DNA from: an uncultured Selenomonas sp.
GTDB lineage: Bacteria > Bacillota > Negativicutes > Selenomonadales > Selenomonadaceae
NCBI GenBank assembly: GCA_945494195.1
Contig: CALYVJ010000131.1
Coordinates: 1 to 5,870 of the forward strand
Direction of reading: 5' to 3'
DNA length: 5,870 bases
The position numbers and the translations under genes are program-made. Shown one piece after another: positions 1 to 5,870 of the stretch (positions are counted from its first letter, which is position 1; each line of letters starts with the position of its first letter). A model generated the notes under the pieces. The model had not been told where the DNA came from, made no database searches, and saw only the letters and a program-made list of their open reading frames with translations.

Positions 1-86
1 TTTTATGCCATGATTATCGCCAGTGTCAGATGACCGTGATTGAGGTCAAAGAAAACGGGGCTATCCGCACGAAAATGCTTTCGTGA
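1..86 (+). CDS. C-terminal end of an upstream gene (partial)
   Basis: Reading from base 3, an open frame gives 27 codons and ends at TGA 84-86. The tail includes CQMTVIEVKENGAIRTKMLS, with the hydrophobic strand and charged turn expected of a genuine protein end. The other two forward frames stop earlier (base 13 and base 33) and read less like protein. The stop codon lies inside the 3' arm of the inner stem of the following terminator, so coding sequence and terminator overlap. The C-terminal strand faintly recalls the end of histidine-phosphatase family proteins, but this is far too short to assign a function. The gene start lies outside the window. Confidence 0.5.
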   Translation, partial: LCHDYRQCQMTVIEVKENGAIRTKMLS

Positions 87-102
87 GACAGCCCCTTTTT
101 TA
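57..102 (+). terminator. Rho-independent terminator of the upstream gene
   Basis: The outer arms GGGGCT (57-62) and AGCCCC (90-95) pair perfectly. The inner arms CACGAAA (68-74) and TTTCGTG (79-85) close a four-base loop, with a small internal bulge between the two helices. A run of six T (96-101) follows at once. It ends the upstream gene and separates it from the promoter that starts at base 103. Confidence 0.88.
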
Positions 103-131
103 TTGACTTATAACATATAAGTAGTTAGAAT
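103..131 (+). promoter_or_regulatory. Sigma-70-type promoter of the AlbA_2/ATPase gene
   Basis: TTGACT (103-108) and TAGAAT (126-131) are separated by exactly 17 bases and each differs from consensus at one position. The predicted start of transcription is near base 138, giving a leader of about 50 bases before the ATG at 188. The -35 box directly follows the T-run of the preceding terminator, so the gene is insulated from upstream transcription. The promoter overlaps inverted repeats described separately. Confidence 0.75.
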
Positions 132-172
132 AAAAGTAACAAGTTATATGTTAAGTGTTATAAGTTATAAGT
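106..172. repeat. Repeated GTTATAAGT motif and inverted repeats around the promoter
   Basis: ACTTATAAC occurs at 106-114, and its exact reverse complement GTTATAAGT occurs at 157-165 and again at 164-172, the last two overlapping by two bases. In addition TAACATATAA (111-120) is the perfect reverse complement of TTATATGTTA (144-153), with its centre in the -10 box. A shorter palindrome, ACTTAT (106-111) with ATAAGT (117-122), fills the promoter spacer. The arrangement resembles a multi-site operator. In RNA only the part after about base 138 would be transcribed, which argues for DNA binding rather than a leader hairpin. Low sequence complexity is the main caution. Confidence 0.6.
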
Positions 173-187
173 TTGGAGGTGAATGAT

Positions 188-1693
188 ATGCAGGCAGAAG
201 AGTTGGTGGCATTAGTAGAGGAAATCCGTCAACAGCGCAGCGAATGTCAAAACGTAGAGCTGAAAGAAGCTGGGAAGGGATTCCCTCATCGTATATACGA
301 TACGTTATCATCGTTTTCAAATCAAGATATGGGCGGCGTGATTATCTTTGGCGTAGGGGATAAGCCGACTTATAATGTCGTTGGTGTATATGACTTAGAA
401 GATGCTCAGAAGAAAATCATGGAAGCGTGTAACCAAATGGAACCGAAGGTGCGTCCTTTGCTCACGGTTGGGGCGGTTGACGGAAAAGTCCTTTTGGCAG
501 CTGAGATTCCGGGGGTAGAATATGCACTTCGGCCTGTTTTTTATACAGGAGCAGGAAGGCTGTCCGGTTCTTTTATCCGTATTGGCGATGCAGATGAAAG
601 AATGACAGAATATGAAATCTACAGCTTTGAAGCTTTTCGGCGGAATATGCATGAAGAATTACGCCCAGTAGAACGCTCCGTAATGAAATTGTTAAATCAA
701 CAGCGAATGGACGCCTATGTTGAACGGGTCAGACAGGAGCGGCCGAATCTTTTTCGCAATGTCGAGACGACTCAATTGCTGGAACTCATGGAGGTATGCG
801 AAAATGGTGCCTATACGTTGGCAGGTGCATTGGTTTTTTCGCAATATCCGCAAGCCTACTATCCGCAGTTGTGTATTACCGCAGTATCACTGCCGGGCGT
901 ACAGATGGGCGAGCTTGGTGACGAGGAAGAACGCTTTATCGATAATCAGCGGATTGTGGGGGCAATTCCTGATATGATTGATGATGCGGTGGATTTCGTT
1001 CGCCGGAACAGTCGCGTTCGCACGATCATCACAGAGGATGGGCGTCGGCGTGACCGCTATGAATATCCATTGAAAGCCGTTCGTGAAGCCATTATCAATG
1101 CACTTATCCATCGGGACTACAGCCGATATACCGAGGGGGTGCCGGTTCGTATCGAAATGTATCGGGATCGTCTCGAAATACGCAGCAGTGGGGTGCCGTA
1201 TGGAGGGATATCCACGAAGTCGCTGGGGCACGTCCGTCCGGAGACGCGCAATGCGGCGTTGGCGAATATGCTCGAAATCTTGCAGATTACAGAAAATCGT
1301 TATTCAGGAATCCCAACGATACAGCGAGAATTGGCTGAGGCCCATATGCCGCCGGCAGAGTTTGCCGTTAATCATGAGGATTTCATTGTGCGGTTCCGCA
1401 ACAACATATACAATCCTCCTGTGACCGTGAAGGAAAAAGCAGCCACAGCTGCATATGGTGTGGGCAGACGAAAGAAAAGTTCCAAGAAAATACAGGAAGA
1501 ACAACGATTGTTGTTTTTTTGTCAGCAACCGCGGAGTAGTCAGGAAATAGCAGACCTGTATGGAACATCGAGGGAAAACATCATGGCACGGTTTGTCACA
1601 CCGATGCTGCACGAAGGGCGCTTGCTGCGGACGATGCCTGATAAGCCCAGAAGTCCGCGACAACGCTATGTGATTGCAAAGAATGAAATGTGA
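188..1693 (+). CDS. AlbA_2 (Schlafen-type) domain, ATP-binding and winged-helix protein (COG2865-like)
   Basis: The 501-residue product matches the architecture of COG2865-type putative regulators. An AlbA_2 domain covers about residues 15-135, with NVELKEA (22-28) and GGVIIFGVGD (49-58). A GHKL-like ATP-binding module covers about 290-395, marked by REAIINALIHRDY (299-311; E300 and N304 form the E-x3-N box) and by EIRSSGVPYGG (330-340). A winged helix-turn-helix covers about 432-498, with SSQEIADLYGTSRENIMARF as the recognition region. No signal peptide or membrane segment is visible, so it should be cytoplasmic. ATG 188 is preferred over the in-frame TTG at 173 because GGAGGTGA (175-182) is a strong ribosome-binding site eight bases before the ATG and overlaps the TTG. 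The gene is transcribed alone, between two terminators, from a promoter set in repeats that it may itself bind. The usual family loop E-x2-GtGi is replaced by TENRYSGIPTI, which may mark a subfamily. The actual cellular role is unknown: regulation, RNA or DNA binding, or defence are possible. Confidence 0.9.
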   Translation: MQAEELVALVEEIRQQRSECQNVELKEAGKGFPHRIYDTLSSFSNQDMGGVIIFGVGDKPTYNVVGVYDLEDAQKKIMEACNQMEPKVRPLLTVGAVDGKVLLAAEIPGVEYALRPVFYTGAGRLSGSFIRIGDADERMTEYEIYSFEAFRRNMHEELRPVERSVMKLLNQQRMDAYVERVRQERPNLFRNVETTQLLELMEVCENGAYTLAGALVFSQYPQAYYPQLCITAVSLPGVQMGELGDEEERFIDNQRIVGAIPDMIDDAVDFVRRNSRVRTIITEDGRRRDRYEYPLKAVREAIINALIHRDYSRYTEGVPVRIEMYRDRLEIRSSGVPYGGISTKSLGHVRPETRNAALANMLEILQITENRYSGIPTIQRELAEAHMPPAEFAVNHEDFIVRFRNNIYNPPVTVKEKAATAAYGVGRRKKSSKKIQEEQRLLFFCQQPRSSQEIADLYGTSRENIMARFVTPMLHEGRLLRTMPDKPRSPRQRYVIAKNEM

Positions 1694-1695
1694 TA

Positions 1696-1737
1696 GGAAA
1701 GAAGGCTCTATCGGCTTGCAGATAGAGCTTTTTTCCT
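1696..1737 (+). terminator. Rho-independent terminator after the AlbA_2/ATPase gene
   Basis: GCTCTATC (1705-1712) pairs perfectly with GATAGAGC (1721-1728) around an eight-base loop and is followed by six T (1729-1734). The A/G-rich stretch before the stem pairs with the T-run by A-U and G-U pairs, extending the helix outward to about 1696-1737. The stop codon at 1691-1693 is only 11 bases before the core stem. There is no opposing gene to need termination on the other strand. Confidence 0.88.
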
Positions 1738-1744
1738 ATGGTTA

Positions 1745-1753
1745 TGGTATAAT
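1745..1753 (+). promoter_or_regulatory. Extended -10 promoter of the glycosyltransferase operon
   Basis: TGGTATAAT (1745-1753) is a TGn-extended, perfect -10 box. No good -35 hexamer exists at 16-18 bases; that position falls in the terminator arm and T-run (about 1725-1730, GAGCTT). Transcription would begin near 1760, leaving a leader of about 33 bases before the ATG at 1793. It is the only credible promoter seen for the four-gene operon. Confidence 0.65.
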
Positions 1754-1792
1754 ATTTCTTTAGGAAAATTAATGTAGGGAGCGACGACAGAC

Positions 1793-2935
1793 ATGCGTTT
1801 GGCAATATTTGAAAACATCATGACACCGGGCGGACATGAAGTCGATTTTGACCGTATTGTCGTAGAAGAATTTCAGAAATTAGGGCATACGGTTTCTTTT
1901 TATGTACCAGAAGGATTTCAGTTCAGCATGGACTACCATGTGCCGGTTCATGAGCTGCAGGGCCGGGTGGTTTCGTATAGCGGGGTTACTGGTATACGAA
2001 AGCTCCTGCGTACGGTAAAGCGTGAAATTCATCGCATGAGCTGGTATCGTCAGCTGTACGAAGCAGCAAAGCGCGGCGAAATGGATGCTATCATCATCCC
2101 CACGTCGACATATCGCTATCTGCGCGCTATTGCTAAAAGTGTATTACGCCATTCGCCGGTGCCTATCATCTTCATTTTGCATGGTATCAATCCCGGGGAA
2201 GCGCCAAAATTCCTCAAGGCTGCGAAAAAACTAGAGGATTGTCCAAACATCCGGCCAACGGTATTGACCTTCTCGGATGATATATTTGGTGAAAAACGGA
2301 AAAACATCCGTACGATTTATCCGCCAACCTTTATTCCCCGTGATGTAAAGTGGCAGACTCATGCCTCGGAGGCTGCAAATCGTCCGCTAGTGATTGGATT
2401 CTTCGGACAATATCGCCGCGAAAAACGGTTAGAGGATTTCCTGGAGGTATATCGGAAGGGGAACTACACGCGTCCGGTGAAACTTTTGGTTCAAGGGGCG
2501 ACCATGCACCCCGAAGATGCGGCCGATTTTGAGCGCATTATCCAAAAGTATAAAGGACACGAGGGAATCGAGTTCCTGCACAAAGGGCTGATTGGCGCTG
2601 AATGGCAGCAGGCAATTATGGATATCGATGCCCTGCTTATGCCCTACTCGGCACCACGTTACCGCTATCATTGGGGCGGGATGCTTTTTACCGCCATTGG
2701 TTTCCAAAAACCTGTGGTAGCTAGTGATGATATGAATCCGGAAGTCTTTGAGGCTTTCCATATCGGGGAACTGTTTAAAAGTGGCGATATGGACAACTTG
2801 CAGTCAGCATTGGAGCATTTCATCAATACCTATGATGAGATGGAGTCTATGTATCAGCAAGAACTGCAAAAAGCGGCAGTGGAATATTCCCCTGAGGCTT
2901 TTGTGAAACGATTGGAACGTATTTTTAAGGAATAA
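1793..2935 (+). CDS. GT-B fold glycosyltransferase, divergent family 1/4 type
   Basis: The 380-residue protein has the two-domain GT-B plan and presumably transfers a nucleotide-activated sugar to a surface glycan at the inner face of the membrane. The N-terminal half contains the glycine loop TPGGHE (11-16) and IIFILHGINPGE (125-136). The C-terminal domain starts near VIGFFGQYRREKRLEDFLE (200-218), the usual donor-domain entry with basic residues R208, R209 and K211. It continues with DALLMPYSAPRYRYHWGGML (279-298) and GFQKPVVASDDMNPEVFE (303-320). The canonical E-x7-E motif of GT4 enzymes is absent: the aligned positions are about Y292 and T300. AGGGAG (1776-1781) lies 11 bases before the ATG, a somewhat long spacing. 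It is the first gene of the operon; the next gene begins 12 bases after its stop. Donor and acceptor cannot be read from sequence. Confidence 0.85.
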   Translation: MRLAIFENIMTPGGHEVDFDRIVVEEFQKLGHTVSFYVPEGFQFSMDYHVPVHELQGRVVSYSGVTGIRKLLRTVKREIHRMSWYRQLYEAAKRGEMDAIIIPTSTYRYLRAIAKSVLRHSPVPIIFILHGINPGEAPKFLKAAKKLEDCPNIRPTVLTFSDDIFGEKRKNIRTIYPPTFIPRDVKWQTHASEAANRPLVIGFFGQYRREKRLEDFLEVYRKGNYTRPVKLLVQGATMHPEDAADFERIIQKYKGHEGIEFLHKGLIGAEWQQAIMDIDALLMPYSAPRYRYHWGGMLFTAIGFQKPVVASDDMNPEVFEAFHIGELFKSGDMDNLQSALEHFINTYDEMESMYQQELQKAAVEYSPEAFVKRLERIFKE

Positions 2936-2947
2936 AAGGAGTACCGA

Positions 2948-3727
2948 ATGTCCGCCAAATTAACTGTATTGATATTAGCCAAAAATGAAGAAAAGAACAT
3001 TGCCGATTGTCTGCGCAGCGTCCAATTCGCCGATGAAATCATCGTCATCGATGACTTCAGTGAGGATAAGACCGCAGAAATCAGTAAACTGATGGGAGCG
3101 CGAGTGGTGCAGCACGCGCTGGCCGGCAATTGGGGCGGGCAGCAGACCTTTGCTATCCAGCAGGCCAGCCACGAATGGATTTATTTCCTGGATGCCGACG
3201 AGCGTGTGTCCAAACGGCTGGCGGAGAAAATAAAGGAACTTGTAGTGAAAGACGATCGCCGCTATGCCTATTGCAATGCGCGGCTCAATTACTTCTGGAA
3301 TCAGCCCCTTCGTCATGGCGGCTGGTTCCCTGACTATGTAGTGCGCTTGTTGCCAGCCAAGGGAACTTATGTAACTGGTTTTGTGCATCCGCAGTTCCAT
3401 CATGATTATGAAGAGGTAAAACTGCCAAGTTCAGAGCATATTATCCACTATCCATATCGGGACTGGAACCACTATTTCAATAAACTGAATTTCTATACGA
3501 CGCTGGCAGCGGAAAAAATGCAAGAGCAGGGAAAGAAAGCCCATTTGATTGACTTTATCATGCACCCCCTTTGGGCATCGTTCCGCATGTATTTCTTGCG
3601 GGGCGGCTGGCGTGATGGCCGCATTGGTTTTGTACTCGCCTGCTTCCATTACTTCTACACGATGGCAAAATACGTAAAACTTTATTATTTAGACAAAGAG
3701 AACGAACACGTAGGGGACGAAAAATGA
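2948..3727 (+). CDS. Family 2 glycosyltransferase, WaaE/KdtX (LPS core) type
   Basis: The 259-residue enzyme has a GT-A fold. The N-terminal LTVLILAKNEEKNIADCLRS (5-24) and VIDDFSEDKT (33-42) form the nucleotide-binding part. LDADER (81-86) supplies the metal-binding DxD (D82, D84). RHGGWFPDYVVRLLP (122-136) and GFVHPQF (144-150) are typical of the WaaE/KdtX/LgtF branch, whose characterised members add a hexose to the inner core of LPS. The length of about 260 fits that branch. The C-terminal part (about 203-248) is rich in aromatic and basic residues and probably lies on the membrane surface; no clear full transmembrane anchor is evident. AAGGAG (2936-2941) is six bases before the ATG. The stop overlaps the next start (ATGA), implying translational coupling. 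The exact sugar and acceptor remain unknown. Confidence 0.9.
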   Translation: MSAKLTVLILAKNEEKNIADCLRSVQFADEIIVIDDFSEDKTAEISKLMGARVVQHALAGNWGGQQTFAIQQASHEWIYFLDADERVSKRLAEKIKELVVKDDRRYAYCNARLNYFWNQPLRHGGWFPDYVVRLLPAKGTYVTGFVHPQFHHDYEEVKLPSSEHIIHYPYRDWNHYFNKLNFYTTLAAEKMQEQGKKAHLIDFIMHPLWASFRMYFLRGGWRDGRIGFVLACFHYFYTMAKYVKLYYLDKENEHVGDEK

Positions 3728-4629
3728 TAGGAACGATTATAGAGCTGGGAAAACGCATATACGATACAAGCAATCCGCGAGAAGTCCATCGTTTGGTGGT
3801 TTTTGCCGGTCGTTCTTTGCTTCATTGGTCAGCGATAAAGGAGCTGCTTCGCTTCTTTGACGCCACCGATGCCAGACGCCGTCTCTTGGCGGAAAATGCC
3901 TTCCCTGTTGAGCAGATGACCAGAGCTTTTTTCTATGCTGGTTCGACGATAGCAGAACGGAAAAAACTCATCATGGCACATTATACGGCGTTAGAAGAGA
4001 AACTGCGTCCGGAGTGGTTCGATAAGTTGACTCGTCAATATGCAGCCTATACCATCTGGCAGTCGGCTGATGAAGATATAGACTGGAAAGCACAGTTATT
4101 CGTAGAGCCGGGGCAGCGTAAAGAAGGGCTTATGGCGGTGGTCATGCGGCTTAACAACCAGCACCTCTATCAGATTATGTTCTGGCTGGCGCCGGACAAA
4201 AATGAAGAATTATCGCTGTGGATTGGCGCTATGCAGGGGCCAAATATGGAAGATGCCAAAGACATCATCAAGGATATTACCAAACGGTCGCATCGCTATC
4301 GCACGAAGAACCTTATCCTCTATATGGCGATGGCTGTTGCCCGGAACTTTGGCTGCAAGCAGATCTACGCGGTATCGAATGAGGGGTACTATGCCATGAA
4401 TCATGTTCGTCGTGACCGCAAGTTAAAGACGGATTTTGGAGCTTTCTGGGAAGAGCCTGGCGGTCATCTGACCGAGGATTCACGCTTCTATGAAGTGCCG
4501 CTGGTAGAGCCACGCAAGACGATGGAAGAAGTTCCCACTCGCAAACGCGCTGTTTACCGCAAGCGTTTTGCCTTCCAAGATGATGTGGATGCCCAGATTG
4601 CGAAAAATATGGGGGATATTTTGCAATGA
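3724..4629 (+). CDS. VirK/YbjX family protein (DUF535)
   Basis: The 301-residue product fits the DUF535 family in length and pattern. Conserved blocks are LWIGAMQGPN (165-174), ITKRSHRYRTKNLILYMAMA (185-204), IYAVSNEGYY (214-223), FGAFWEEPGG (238-247) with FYEVPL (255-260), and RKRAVYRKRFAF (273-284). The family includes Shigella VirK, linked to surface presentation of IcsA, and Salmonella VirK and YbjX, linked to resistance to cationic antimicrobial peptides; its biochemistry is unknown. No signal peptide is present, so it is probably cytoplasmic. AGGGGA (3712-3717) is six bases before the ATG. Both ends overlap neighbouring glycosyltransferase genes by four bases, which points to a job in the same surface-glycan or lipid A/core pathway. 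That role is inferred from context alone. Confidence 0.88.
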   Translation: MIGTIIELGKRIYDTSNPREVHRLVVFAGRSLLHWSAIKELLRFFDATDARRRLLAENAFPVEQMTRAFFYAGSTIAERKKLIMAHYTALEEKLRPEWFDKLTRQYAAYTIWQSADEDIDWKAQLFVEPGQRKEGLMAVVMRLNNQHLYQIMFWLAPDKNEELSLWIGAMQGPNMEDAKDIIKDITKRSHRYRTKNLILYMAMAVARNFGCKQIYAVSNEGYYAMNHVRRDRKLKTDFGAFWEEPGGHLTEDSRFYEVPLVEPRKTMEEVPTRKRAVYRKRFAFQDDVDAQIAKNMGDILQ

Positions 4630-5810
4630 AGATAATGCTGGCAAACTTTGCCAAAATGGTAAATGATTCTGGAGGATTAGCGAAGGTAACCGTCGCTTTT
4701 GCCAATGAAATGGTACGACGTGGACATGATGTGTCCTTGCTTTATTGCGACGGACATCAAGGGGACTTCTTTTATCCATTAGACGCTAAAGTCCGGGCAT
4801 ATAATCTTTGTTGGCAAAAGGGAAGATATATACAGGTGCCATGGTGGATGAAACTCAAACGTGAGTTTTTGCGTCCGTTTTCGCCGGTAATGTCGCGAGA
4901 TGTTAATGACCAGTTTATGCAAAAATACCTATTGGGAGAAGTTCGACGGTTATTGGAGCTAGAACAGCCAGAGATTATTGTCTCTTCGCAACCGGCGGCC
5001 AGCCGGCTCCTTCTTTGTGATATTGCAGTGGAGATTCCCGTTATTTCGATGTCACATGGCGACCCTGAGGATTATTTCCATATTTATCCCAAAGGCGAGA
5101 TACCCGCAATCGAAAAGAGTGCGGCTTGCCAGGTATTATTACCATCATTTGTAGACCACATAAAAAGCCGTTTCCCAGAGCAAAAAGTAGTGGTTATTGG
5201 GAATGTAGTTCCGCAATATGATGTGACAGCAGATTTACAGGCAGATAAAGACCGTCATAAAATAATTTTTATTGGTCGGTTGGTTAAGAATCATAAACGC
5301 CCTCATTTACTGATAAAGGCCTTTGTGAAGTTGGCGAATCGATTCCCCGACTGGGAGTTGGAACTTTGGGGGGCAGAAAGCAATAAAGCCTATACGAAAT
5401 CCTTACAGCATATGATTGAGAAAAACGGCTTACAATCGCGTATCCATTTAAAAGGGGTTACGCGTGATGTAGCTGGTGTCTTGCGCGAAGGGGATATCTT
5501 CGTCTTGCCAAGTGCTTATGAGGGGTTTGGTCTATCCTTGGCGGAGGCTATGAGTATGGGGTTGCCGGTCATCGGCTATAAAAATTGCCCAGCCGTCAAT
5601 GAGTTGATAAAGCATGAAGAAAATGGCCTGTTATGTGAAGACGGTGTAGATGCATTAGCAGAAGCGTTGCAAAGACTTATGGACACTAAAGAACTTCGCG
5701 TACAGTATGGCGCGCAAGCCAAAAAATCAGTAGAGCAGTATGCAGCCGAAAATGTCTGGGGGGATTGGGAAAAGCTGCTGAGCCAGATGGTAAAACAACA
5801 TAAGTTATAA
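4626..5810 (+). CDS. Family 4 (group 1) GT-B glycosyltransferase
   Basis: The 394-residue protein is a standard retaining GT4 enzyme, which would transfer a sugar from a nucleotide donor to a growing surface glycan. The N-terminal acceptor domain has the glycine loop NDSGGLAKVTVAFANEM (13-29) and ISMSHGDPEDYF (140-151). The donor domain opens with IIFIGRLVKNHKRPHLLIKA (213-232), where R218 and a lysine nearby (K221 or K224) are the expected phosphate-binding residues. It contains DIFVLPSAYEGFGLSLAEAM (290-309), in which E299 and E307 form an intact E-x7-E motif, followed by NELIKHEENGLLCE. The start overlaps the stop of the VirK-like gene (ATGA), with GGGGGA (4611-4616) nine bases upstream. 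TTA leucine codons are commoner here (about 13 of 44 by hand count) than in the preceding gene (about 4 of 25), a weak hint of separate origin. Sugar specificity is not predictable. Confidence 0.92.
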   Translation: MKIMLANFAKMVNDSGGLAKVTVAFANEMVRRGHDVSLLYCDGHQGDFFYPLDAKVRAYNLCWQKGRYIQVPWWMKLKREFLRPFSPVMSRDVNDQFMQKYLLGEVRRLLELEQPEIIVSSQPAASRLLLCDIAVEIPVISMSHGDPEDYFHIYPKGEIPAIEKSAACQVLLPSFVDHIKSRFPEQKVVVIGNVVPQYDVTADLQADKDRHKIIFIGRLVKNHKRPHLLIKAFVKLANRFPDWELELWGAESNKAYTKSLQHMIEKNGLQSRIHLKGVTRDVAGVLREGDIFVLPSAYEGFGLSLAEAMSMGLPVIGYKNCPAVNELIKHEENGLLCEDGVDALAEALQRLMDTKELRVQYGAQAKKSVEQYAAENVWGDWEKLLSQMVKQHKL

Positions 5811-5870
5811 TGGACTATGCTACAGAGCGGTATAATTTAGATGAAATCAGTGTAAGAGGATAATAAGGGA
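5806..5870 (+). promoter_or_regulatory. Possible promoter and leader of a following gene
   Basis: Two perfect TATAAT hexamers lie at 5806-5811 (overlapping the TAA stop at 5808-5810) and 5831-5836. Neither has a good -35 box at 16-18 bases; TGGACT (5811-5816) is only 14 bases before the second. AAGAGGA (5843-5849) and AAGGGA (5865-5870) resemble ribosome-binding sites, the latter close enough to serve a start codon just past the window. No hairpin terminator is visible after 5810, so the operon may also simply continue. Confidence 0.3.

Noticed and set aside
1..33. Frame-1 reading of the upstream gene tail ending at TGA 31-33
   Set aside because: Only 10 codons, less protein-like than the frame-3 tail, and it would leave an unexplained gap before the terminator. 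Not fully excluded.
173..187. TTG at 173 as start of the AlbA_2/ATPase gene, adding five residues
   Set aside because: The TTG overlaps the GGAGGTGA ribosome-binding site that is ideally placed for ATG 188, and no separate site precedes it.
887..1231. Antisense open frame within the AlbA_2/ATPase gene
   Set aside because: It lies opposite the conserved ATP-binding region, shows no recognisable domain and no ribosome-binding site; it is a shadow of the real frame.
2975..3403. Antisense open frame of 142 codons opposite the WaaE-like gene
   Set aside because: The + strand frame carries clear GT2 motifs across the same bases; the antisense product shows no family features.
4313..4705. Antisense open frame spanning the VirK-like/GT4 junction
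   Set aside because: It crosses a well-supported ATGA overlap between two genuine genes and has low-complexity, unrecognisable sequence.
5800..5810. ATAAGTTATAA here matches bases 160-170 of the operator-like region exactly
   Set aside because: It encodes the last residues and stop of the GT4 enzyme, is low in complexity, and lacks the final GT of the 9-mer and any inverted partner; probably chance.
1..5870. CRISPR array, insertion sequence, tRNA or toxin-antitoxin pair
   Set aside because: No spaced repeat array, terminal inverted repeats with a transposase, cloverleaf sequence or paired small genes were found on reading both strands.

Overview
The window looks like chromosomal DNA of roughly even base composition from a bacterium with a lipopolysaccharide (LPS) outer membrane. 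A WaaE/KdtX-type LPS-core glycosyltransferase and a VirK/YbjX (DUF535) protein sit together with two GT-B glycosyltransferases. Strong Shine-Dalgarno sites, consensus-like sigma-70 promoters and the COG2865-type regulator would suit a Gram-negative-walled Firmicute such as the Selenomonas group (Negativicutes). That assignment is an inference from protein style and was not searched; a proteobacterium is the main alternative.

Layout, all genes on the + strand. (1) Bases 1-102 hold the last codons of an upstream gene, whose stop lies inside a strong intrinsic terminator. (2) Bases 103-187 hold a near-consensus promoter embedded in repeats of the 9-mer GTTATAAGT and its reverse complement, a plausible operator. 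(3) Bases 188-1693 encode a 501-residue protein with an N-terminal AlbA_2 (Schlafen-type) domain, a GHKL-type ATP-binding domain and a C-terminal winged helix. It forms a single-gene unit closed by a terminator at 1705-1734. (4) From an extended -10 promoter at about 1745-1753 runs a tight four-gene operon: a divergent GT-B glycosyltransferase (1793-2935), a WaaE-like GT2 glycosyltransferase (2948-3727), a VirK/YbjX protein (3724-4629) and a GT4 glycosyltransferase (4626-5810). The gap between the first two is 12 bases; the next two junctions are ATGA overlaps. (5) Bases 5811-5870 contain no terminator, two TATAAT hexamers and purine-rich ribosome-binding-like sequence, so another gene probably begins just beyond the window.

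The operon most likely builds or decorates the LPS core or a related surface glycan on the cytoplasmic face of the inner membrane. The VirK-like protein, translationally coupled between two glycosyltransferases, is the least understood member. I see no IS element, CRISPR array, tRNA or rRNA, and no convincing new multi-gene system. The best leads are the repeat-framed promoter of the AlbA_2/ATPase gene and the VirK-like gene inside the glycosyltransferase operon.
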